Shown: positions 1-4,116 of the stretch, in pieces
Layout: every line of letters starts with the position of its first letter
Position numbering within the stretch: the stretch's first letter is position 1
Source: Chloroflexota bacterium
Lineage (GTDB): Bacteria; Chloroflexota; Limnocylindria; Limnocylindrales; CSP1-4
Direction: 5' to 3'
Length of the DNA stretch: 5,049 bases
Assembly: GCA_021777365.1 (NCBI GenBank)
Contig: JAJYDP010000422.1
Location: 1 to 5,049 of the forward strand
The notes under the pieces: generated by a model
Told to the model about the DNA's origin: nothing
Databases searched by the model: none
Seen by the model: the letters and a program-made list of their open reading frames with translations, nothing else
Position numbers and translations under genes: made by a program

Positions 1-470
1 ATGAGGCAACGGCGCAGGTCGCCGCGGACCATGAGCTCGCGGATGTAGAGGCCGCTCATGATGGTCTTGCCGGCCCCTGGGTCGTCGGCGAGCAGGAAGC
101 GCAACGGCTGCCGCGGCAGCATCTCCTCGTAGACCGCGGTGATCTGGTGCGGCAGCGGGTCGACGAGGGCCGTGGTCAGGGCGAGGTAGGGGTCGAAGAG
201 GTAGCCCAGGCGGATGCGCCGGGCCTCGGAGACGAGGCGGAAGAGATGACCGTCGGCGTCGAAGCTCCAGGGACGGCCGGCGGTCACGACCTCGAGGCGC
301 CCCTCGTCGTCGCGGTACAGGAGCTCGTTACCGACCCGTCCGTCGGGACCTTTGTAGGTGAGCTCGAGCGCCGCGCTGCCGTGCCAGCGCACGTCGACGA
401 CCGTGGCGAGGGCATCCGGGAGCACGCCGCGCACAACCGCGCCCCGTTTCAACTCCTCGAGACGGCTGAT
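1..470 (-). CDS. SNF2/HepA-type DEAD/DEAH helicase, N-terminal part (3' end outside window)
   Basis: This is the first 156 residues of a probable large ATP-dependent DNA helicase or translocase; the rest lies beyond base 1. Reading from 470, residues 3-17 (RLEELKRGAVVRGVL) match the N-terminal start I remember for this family. A small domain follows to about residue 90. Then comes LPHQITAVYEEMLP (106-119), a Q-motif-like segment, and the Walker A motif ADDPGAGKT (128-136), followed by IMSGLYIREL. That arrangement is typical of SNF2/HepA-like helicases found in defence islands beside methylases. No ATG, GTG or TTG lies in frame between the upstream TAG and residue 7. The best-placed start is ATC at 470-468, six bases after AGGAGGAGG. 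A TTG at 452-450 or GTG at 434-432 would drop conserved residues and has poor ribosome-site spacing. The gene lies 145 bp downstream of the AlbA_2 gene on the same strand. The family call is strong; the start codon and the exact system are uncertain. Confidence 0.85.
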   Translation of the reverse strand, partial: MSRLEELKRGAVVRGVLPDALATVVDVRWHGSAALELTYKGPDGRVGNELLYRDDEGRLEVVTAGRPWSFDADGHLFRLVSEARRIRLGYLFDPYLALTTALVDPLPHQITAVYEEMLPRQPLRFLLADDPGAGKTIMSGLYIRELMVRGDLRRCL

Positions 471-476
471 GACGGA

Positions 477-485
477 CCTCCTCCT
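477..485 (-). promoter_or_regulatory. Ribosome binding site deciding the helicase start
   Basis: The minus strand reads AGGAGGAGG, a near-perfect anti-16S match. It lies six bases upstream of an in-frame ATC and is too far (24 bases) from the first in-frame TTG. It therefore supports initiation at ATC, or an ATG that has mutated or been misread. Confidence 0.65.
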
Positions 486-593
486 CGTCGTCGAGACGCC
501 CGCCCAGCGCGGACAGGCTGAGGATCCCTCGCACCTCGACCCAGTCTATCGAGATATGACCCACCCAGACTGCCCCGATCATCGCCTTCGCAT

Positions 594-612
594 GTGCCAA
601 CTACCTTGGCAC
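594..612 (-). other. Perfect 7-bp hairpin just after the AlbA_2 gene stop
   Basis: GTGCCAA and TTGGCAC pair around a five-base loop, beginning three bases after the AlbA_2 TGA. No T-run follows on the minus strand, so it does not look like a standard intrinsic terminator. It may be an mRNA 3' stabiliser, a weak attenuator before the helicase gene, or chance. The rest of the gap to the helicase (471-593) shows only its ribosome site and no convincing promoter. Confidence 0.4.
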
Positions 613-615
613 CAG

Positions 616-1836
616 TCATGTCAGCAGCTCGCTCTCCCAGGGAGCCAGCCGCGGATTGTGGCCGGGGAGCTGGCCGGGAAACCGCGCCGCCCAGACATCA
701 GACCCGCGGATGCCGTAGATCCGGGCAAGGTCCCGGACGGCTCCGATCGCCAGCTCCATGGCGTCGGACGGTTGCGCCAGAATGCCGGCCCGTGCGGCCA
801 CCGCATGACCTGGACTTACGGGATCGGGGTCGGGAGCCGGAGCGGAGCGGGGGCCCGCTGGCGGGAAGAACAGCGACTTCCCCGCCCAGCCGTTGATGCC
901 GAGCGTGGCCGCGTACGGCGCCGCGGCCGCGCGGGCGTCGGTGCGCGCCAACGCGAACGGCAGCATCGCGATGGCCAGGAGATCAGACGCGAGGTCGGTG
1001 GCATTGACGGCCCAGTCAGGGTCCATGTGCGAGCCGACCCGCTGGGATGTGAAGTCGGCGTCGAGTAGCGAGCTGCGGCTGATGCTCACGTACTCCAGTT
1101 CGCCGCTCGTGGGCTCGCTGCGATCGAGCGTCGACCTGTCGGGGGCCGTCTTCAGCCGCCACCCGGGGAGCAGAAGCGCACCGGCGGCCATTTCCAGCGC
1201 CCGGTCGAGGTCGTCGTCCACGGGCGCGACTTGCGGCCGCACCGGCCGACACGCCAGATAGACCCCCAGACGCGCGGTCGTCGACCCGGCTCCCCAGTGC
1301 ATCCCTGCCAGCGTCTGGACCTCCCCGAGAGCCTCGACGGTCTCGGTCTCGGCAGCGCGCTCTCTTGCCAGCAGCCGCTCGAACTCGGACCGCGCGGGGG
1401 CCGCCGACTGATCGCCGACCCGGACGAGCGCTCCCTTGTCGCGATGGAGCACGACGCGGTGCGTCGACGGATGCACAAGGACCACGAGGAAGACGGCGGG
1501 AGTCGTGCCAAGGGGCGTCACGCGCGTCTCCAGATCTGGCACCGGATCAAGGTAGACACGCAAGATGTTGGTGAGAGCCCCGCTCGGGTCGCGTACGCTG
1601 AAGCCATTGGCCGCCGCGGGGACCTTTGTGGCCCTGTCCTCCTCGACCCCCACGATGACGATGCCGCCCTCGCTATTGGCCATGGCGGCCACCGTCTCGG
1701 CGATGCCGTCGCCCAGGTCACGTTTGTAGTCGAGGGTGGCGCCCTCCGGCAGGCGTTGTGAGAGGAACTCGCGTAAGTCCGGCAGGTCTGCGGTCAGCAG
1801 CTGGCTGGGGCCGAGGGTAGCGTCATCTCGCTCCAT
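616..1836 (-). CDS. AlbA_2 (Schlafen-type) putative nucleic-acid-binding protein
   Basis: A 406-residue soluble protein. Residues about 30-155 form an AlbA_2 domain: TLDYKRDL (34-41) corresponds to the family's acidic-x-K entry motif, and AMANSEGGIVIVGVEED (51-67) is the glycine-rich signature. LVRVGDQSAAPARSEFERLL (137-156) closes the domain in the usual way. AlbA_2 domains occur in bacterial regulators, in Schlafen-related proteins and beside restriction or defence helicases; binding of DNA or RNA is presumed, not shown here. Residues about 160-406 resemble nothing I recognise. They are alanine- and proline-rich, with no transmembrane segment and no clear catalytic motif. The ATG at 1836 lacks a Shine-Dalgarno sequence but has TAGGCT six bases upstream, which fits a leaderless mRNA. 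The SNF2-type helicase lies downstream on the same strand, so the two may act together. The domain call is confident; the biological role is inferred. Confidence 0.88.
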   Translation of the reverse strand: MERDDATLGPSQLLTADLPDLREFLSQRLPEGATLDYKRDLGDGIAETVAAMANSEGGIVIVGVEEDRATKVPAAANGFSVRDPSGALTNILRVYLDPVPDLETRVTPLGTTPAVFLVVLVHPSTHRVVLHRDKGALVRVGDQSAAPARSEFERLLARERAAETETVEALGEVQTLAGMHWGAGSTTARLGVYLACRPVRPQVAPVDDDLDRALEMAAGALLLPGWRLKTAPDRSTLDRSEPTSGELEYVSISRSSLLDADFTSQRVGSHMDPDWAVNATDLASDLLAIAMLPFALARTDARAAAAPYAATLGINGWAGKSLFFPPAGPRSAPAPDPDPVSPGHAVAARAGILAQPSDAMELAIGAVRDLARIYGIRGSDVWAARFPGQLPGHNPRLAPWESELLT

Positions 1837-1842
1837 GCGACA

Positions 1843-1848
1843 AGCCTA
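1843..1848 (-). promoter_or_regulatory. Probable -10 element for a leaderless AlbA_2 transcript
   Basis: TAGGCT (TANNNT type) ends six bases before the ATG at 1836, so transcription would start at or next to the A of the start codon. No Shine-Dalgarno sequence is present and no good -35 element is visible 16-18 bases further upstream. This layout is common for leaderless genes in actinobacteria. Confidence 0.45.
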
Positions 1849-1853
1849 CCCGG

Positions 1854-1970
1854 ATGACGGGGGAGAGGGTCCGCCTTCGGCTGGTGCGCGCGCGGACGGT
1901 CCCCGTGCGGGAGCATCCCTACGCGCGCGGGCTCGTCCTCAACGAGCTGTCCGGCGAGGAGTGGCTCTAA
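1854..1970 (+). CDS. Small ORF of 38 codons, doubtful or gene remnant
   Basis: An uninterrupted ATG-to-TAA reading frame encodes 38 residues, starting MTGERVRLRLV and ending LSGEEWL. The composition is protein-like and third positions are GC-rich. However, no Shine-Dalgarno sequence or well-placed -10 precedes the ATG, and the frame is antisense to the upstream region of the AlbA_2 gene. Codons 20-29 lie in the first copy of a direct repeat. It may be a genuine small protein, the broken tail of a lost gene (the frame stays open back to a TAG at 1818), or chance. I do not recognise a family. Confidence 0.25.
   Translation: MTGERVRLRLVRARTVPVREHPYARGLVLNELSGEEWL
1912..1938. repeat. Direct repeat, copy 1 (27 bp)
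   Basis: It starts AGCATCCCTACGCGCG and ends GGGCTCGTCC. It matches 1970-1998 except that it lacks one CG dinucleotide in the central alternating CG run. It lies between the AlbA_2 start and the end of the 245-residue membrane-protein gene. Confidence 0.8.
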
Positions 1971-1998
1971 GCATCCCTACGCGCGCGCGGGCTCGTCC
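1970..1998. repeat. Direct repeat, copy 2 (29 bp)
   Basis: It is the same sequence as copy 1 with one extra CG, offset by 58 bp. It contains the last seven codons (DEPARA region) and the TAG stop of the minus-strand membrane-protein gene. Flanking bases on either side of the two copies are not similar, so the repeat unit is limited to this core. Confidence 0.8.
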
Positions 1999-2714
1999 GA
2001 ACGGGGTGCGGCCTCGTCCGCATCACCAGCGCGAGGATCACGTCCGAGCTTCCAGTCCACCAGCGGTCGTCCGGTGGACCGCTCCAGAGCGCGGATGGCG
2101 TCCTCCGCGGTCGCGTACGTCAGACGGTGCGCCACCACCTGACTGATGCGCACGCCGTGCACCACCCCGAGCGCCCGGAGTCGGGCGAGGGTGCGATCGC
2201 CCAGGCGCACGGGGGCCCCGCGTTCGGCCGCCCACCGGCGGGCCAGGGCCCGCAGACCACCGCCCGCGTAGGTGGCCCGGGTGCCGCCCCGGGGATGCCC
2301 GCGGATGGGTCGCTGCTCCAGCTGCGCGTGGTCGTAGAGCCAGGTGATCAGATCGAGCGCCAGCAGGTCCTCGGGCGCAAGCTGGCCCGGAGGGGCGACC
2401 AGGCGCCAGCCGCCGGTCGCCGGCAGGCCGCTGGTGTCGTGCCGGCGGATCAGGCGGGCCCGGTCCCATTCGGCGGCAGTGGCCGCGATCCAGGCGACCG
2501 ACCCGGCGACCACCCAGGCGCTGATCGCCGCGGGATAGGGCTGGTCGAGCACGCTCGCGAGGACGAGGCCGCCGAGCACCAGCAGGAACGCGCCGCGCCA
2601 CACCGCCAGGCGTACCCGCTCGCGTCCCCAGCGCTCCCGCAGGCGGCGCACGAGCGGGCGGCGCAGGGGACCCGCGTCGCCGGAACGGGGTGCGACACTC
2701 GCTCCGATCCCCAC
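1977..2714 (-). CDS. Two-helix membrane protein of unknown function
   Basis: A 245-residue protein starting at GTG 2714-2712; GGAGG lies six bases upstream inside GGGAGGAGGG. The frame stays open to 2918, but that extension would cross the divergent promoter region and the start of the opposite gene, and its composition is not protein-like. The N-terminus (1-35) is arginine-rich and probably cytoplasmic. Two hydrophobic helices follow at about 41-56 and 60-81, separated by a short DQPYP turn, which suggests a hairpin insertion. The remaining ~160 residues are soluble and probably cytoplasmic. They include an alpha-helical stretch LAPEDLLALDLITWLYDH and an arginine-rich LARLRALGVVHGVRI segment that could be a winged-helix-like fold, although no family is recognised. 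It is transcribed away from the zinc-ribbon gene pair, from a shared divergent region. It could be an element-encoded membrane anchor or transfer component; this is only a guess. Confidence 0.7.
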   Translation of the reverse strand: MGIGASVAPRSGDAGPLRRPLVRRLRERWGRERVRLAVWRGAFLLVLGGLVLASVLDQPYPAAISAWVVAGSVAWIAATAAEWDRARLIRRHDTSGLPATGGWRLVAPPGQLAPEDLLALDLITWLYDHAQLEQRPIRGHPRGGTRATYAGGGLRALARRWAAERGAPVRLGDRTLARLRALGVVHGVRISQVVAHRLTYATAEDAIRALERSTGRPLVDWKLGRDPRAGDADEAAPRSDEPARA

Positions 2715-2716
2715 GG

Positions 2717-2726
2717 CCCTCCTCCC
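2717..2726 (-). promoter_or_regulatory. Ribosome binding site deciding the GTG start at 2714
   Basis: The minus strand reads GGGAGGAGGG with core GGAGG six bases before the GTG. This favours 245 residues over the longer 313-residue open frame. Confidence 0.6.
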
Positions 2727-2728
2727 GG

Positions 2729-2764
2729 TCCCGCGCCCGGGCGCTGTGTGTCCCGAGCGCGGGA
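2729..2764. promoter_or_regulatory. Imperfect 13-bp dyad next to the minus-strand ribosome site
   Basis: Arms 2729-2741 and 2752-2764 pair at 12 of 13 positions around a ten-base loop containing GTGTGT. The single mismatch (2737/2756) becomes a G-U pair in minus-strand RNA. The dyad lies between the predicted minus -10 and the ribosome site, so it could be an operator over the transcription start or a 5' leader hairpin. Confidence 0.45.
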
Positions 2765-2766
2765 GG

Positions 2767-2794
2767 ATCCTGGGCCGCAGCACGGCACCGTCAA
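2767..2794 (-). promoter_or_regulatory. Predicted promoter for the 245-residue membrane-protein gene
   Basis: On the minus strand TTGACG (2794-2789) and CAGGAT (2772-2767) are separated by 16 bases. Transcription would begin near 2760, about 45 bases before the GTG. The -10 is a weak match (xANNNT). Confidence 0.35.
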
Positions 2795-2826
2795 GTGGGC
2801 GGTGCTGACCAGTACCCCCCGTTCGC

Positions 2827-2854
2827 TTGACGGCAACGGGGTTCCGGCGAGGCT
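2827..2854 (+). promoter_or_regulatory. Predicted promoter for the zinc-ribbon/SHOCT gene pair
   Basis: TTGACG (2827-2832) and GAGGCT (2849-2854) are separated by 16 bases, mirroring the minus-strand promoter. TTGACG is part of CTTGACGG, which forms an 8-bp inverted repeat with CCGTCAAG at 2788-2795. The -10 is a poor match. The 5' leader would be about 50 bases. Confidence 0.3.
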
Positions 2855-2911
2855 TCCAGAGCCGCGACGATCCACACCCTGCGCGATCGGCGGTCGCTTC
2901 GGGAGGACCCC

Positions 2912-3310
2912 ATGTCACCCATCGGACGCGCGGTGCCCTGTTCGTGCCCAGGCTGTGGTGTCGGCGAGGCCAGCGGGCTGTGTACGCTGACGCGCGCCGC
3001 CGATGCCTCGGCGGCGGGGTCGTTCGAGCCGGTGGAGACCCTCTTCTGCGACTGCTGCGGCCTCTGGGTCCGCAATGGCGTGCTGCAGGCCCACGGCGCC
3101 GACCTCGATCCCGACGACGTGCGCGCCGTCGCCCGGCTGCACGCCCCGACGGCCCATCCCGACGAGCTGTACGTGGAACCGGAGGCGCGTCCCGTGCACC
3201 TGGTGCCCACAGAGGTCGGAGCGGACAGCGCCGCGGCCCCGGCCTGGCCCGAGATCAGCTCGATCACCCTGCATCTGGCGCGTCCCCGCCGGCCGAGTAC
3301 CGGCCGATGA
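2912..3310 (+). CDS. Small zinc-ribbon-like protein, unknown function
   Basis: A 132-residue protein with a clear start: GGGAGGA precedes the ATG at good spacing. Two cysteine pairs, CPGC at residues 12-15 and CDCC at 46-49, with extra cysteines at 10, 24 and 48, suggest one zinc ribbon spanning about residues 10-50. The second pair sits in LFCDCCGLWVRNGVL. The C-terminal part (62-132) is acidic then proline/arginine-rich, starting with DLDPDDVRAVARLHAP, and shows no known motif. No signal peptide or membrane helix is present, so it is probably cytoplasmic. Its stop overlaps the start of the next gene (ATGA), so both are probably made from one mRNA. A longer open frame on the opposite strand is rejected because its product is Arg/Gln-rich and lacks start signals. 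I do not recognise the family. Confidence 0.72.
   Translation: MSPIGRAVPCSCPGCGVGEASGLCTLTRAADASAAGSFEPVETLFCDCCGLWVRNGVLQAHGADLDPDDVRAVARLHAPTAHPDELYVEPEARPVHLVPTEVGADSAAAPAWPEISSITLHLARPRRPSTGR
3290..3306 (+). other. Hairpin immediately before the coupled ATG
   Basis: CGGCCG, five bases, CGGCCG form a 6-bp stem ending one base before the ATG at 3307. No Shine-Dalgarno sequence is present there. The hairpin would be opened by ribosomes finishing the upstream gene, which fits translational coupling. CGGCCG is common in such GC-rich DNA, so chance is possible. Confidence 0.3.
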
Positions 3311-3684
3311 TGCGGCTCGTCAACCGGGCCTCCTGGCTGCTGCTGGGATTCCTCGCCGTGACCGGCACGATGACGCTGGTCGTGGTCGGCGGGGCGGCCC
3401 TCCTGGTGCATTGGTCGGTGCCCGTGCCCCAGACATGGCTGCTCATCTCGGCCGCGGCGGTCTATCTCTTGGTTCACGACGCGCACGGCGCACCGACGCC
3501 GGCGCCGCCCCTGCCGGCGGCTCCCGAGCCCGAAGTGCCGCTCGACGATCTCGAACACTTGCGGAGGCTCTGGCAGCACGGCGACATCTCGGAGAGTGTC
3601 TATCGCCGCGCGGTGGCCCAGGCGACCCGCCGCTACGTGCCGCCTCCGCCGCCAGCCGCACCGCCGCGCCGGCGCCGCTGGTAG
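3307..3684 (+). CDS. Small membrane protein with SHOCT-like C-terminal segment
   Basis: A 125-residue protein starting MMRLVNRASWLL at an ATG that overlaps the upstream stop as ATGA, implying translational coupling. Two hydrophobic helices lie at about 9-34 and 43-56. A proline/alanine-rich linker (62-78) leads to LDDLEHLRRLWQHGDISESVYRRA (79-102). That segment has the spacing of a SHOCT motif (short helix, L..L...G.I....Y/F), which is typically found at the ends of small membrane or oligomerising proteins. The tail is proline/arginine-rich (PPPPPAAPPRRRRW). A longer open reading frame starts at 2827 in the same frame but would overlap the whole zinc-ribbon gene and is a shadow. The protein probably sits in the membrane with the SHOCT-like tail in the cytoplasm. 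Its partner may be the zinc-ribbon protein. The function is unknown. Confidence 0.72.
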   Translation: MMRLVNRASWLLLGFLAVTGTMTLVVVGGAALLVHWSVPVPQTWLLISAAAVYLLVHDAHGAPTPAPPLPAAPEPEVPLDDLEHLRRLWQHGDISESVYRRAVAQATRRYVPPPPPAAPPRRRRW

Positions 3685-3693
3685 GCGGGCGGG

Positions 3694-3707
3694 GATCTCG
3701 CGAGATC
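3694..3707. other. Perfect 14-bp palindrome between convergent genes
   Basis: GATCTCGCGAGATC is perfectly self-complementary and lies in the 52-bp gap between two convergent stops (3684 and 3737). It has no T-run and no loop of normal hairpin size. It may be a protein-binding dyad or a short bidirectional termination or insulation element. No intrinsic terminator is evident in this gap. Confidence 0.45.
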
Positions 3708-3736
3708 GCGCCGACGGCTGACCCGCGCTGAACCGC

Positions 3737-4072
3737 TCAGGCCGCACCGGCGTGCTCGGCGCGCCACGTGTTCCGGGCAGCGCGCCAGCACGGCCGACAC
3801 CGCCAGCCGACGATGCGGGCCTGCTCGTAGTCGATGATCGCCGCGGTATCGGCGCGCTGGCCGCAGCGATCGCACACGCCGGGCGTCACCGAGGCCACCA
3901 GCGCGTCGCGGAGCGCGGCGCGTGCCGGGTTCCGGCGTTGCCACGCCTGCCGTGCCGCGCGACGCCGCTCTTCGCGGTAGGTCGCCTGCTCGTCGGGCGA
4001 CATGCGCTCCCAGCGGCAAGCCGGGCACCACGCGTGCGGCCTGTCGTGCGTATCGTGCTTGGTGCGGGTCAT
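3737..4072 (-). CDS. Small phage/plasmid-type cysteine-pair (zinc-binding) protein
   Basis: A 111-residue protein. The ATG at 4072 follows GGGAGGA with good spacing, so the longer open frame reaching 4348 is rejected; that extension would overlap the DnaB gene out of frame. Cysteine pairs are at CPAC (16-19), CDRC (67-70) and CRPC (92-95). The last two bracket TAAIIDYEQARIVGWR, a layout I recall from small HNH-like zinc proteins of phages and plasmids (C-x2-C ... DY ... W-x-C-x2-C). The catalytic histidines of a true HNH nuclease are not visible. A basic helical stretch (33-56, EERRRAARQAWQRRN) lies between the pairs. It is probably a cytoplasmic DNA- or RNA-binding protein. The gene follows the DnaB-type gene on the same strand after 44 bp, so they are probably one transcription unit. 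The precise role is unknown. Confidence 0.75.
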   Translation of the reverse strand: MTRTKHDTHDRPHAWCPACRWERMSPDEQATYREERRRAARQAWQRRNPARAALRDALVASVTPGVCDRCGQRADTAAIIDYEQARIVGWRCRPCWRAARNTWRAEHAGAA

Positions 4073-4116
4073 AGCAATCCTCCCTGATCGTCGGGGCGCT
4101 GTGGTCGACGAACGCG

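Noticed and set aside
147..521. Plus-strand open frame of 124 codons
   Set aside because: It is antisense to the helicase N-terminus, which carries a clear Walker A motif; its product is low-complexity.
328..600. Minus-strand open frame of 90 codons that could extend or frameshift into the helicase
   Set aside because: It starts at TTG without a ribosome site and overlaps the helicase in another frame. The helicase already begins at its family-typical N-terminus, so no frameshift is needed.
594..618. Sigma-54-like TTGGCAC
   Set aside because: The matching -12 TTGC element is absent at the required distance on either strand.
1231..1761. Plus-strand open frame of 176 codons
   Set aside because: It is antisense to the AlbA_2 domain, which has recognisable motifs and the expected codon bias.
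1912..1998. CRISPR array
   Set aside because: There are only two copies, differing in length, and no further repeats.
2715..2918. Extending the 245-residue membrane protein to an upstream ATG at 2918
   Set aside because: The extension covers the divergent promoter region and the start of the plus-strand gene. The GTG at 2714 has a strong ribosome site.
2791..3747. Minus-strand open frame of 318 codons
   Set aside because: Its product is rich in Arg, Gln and Gly with no domain, while the opposite strand has cysteine pairs, membrane helices, a ribosome site and an ATGA overlap.
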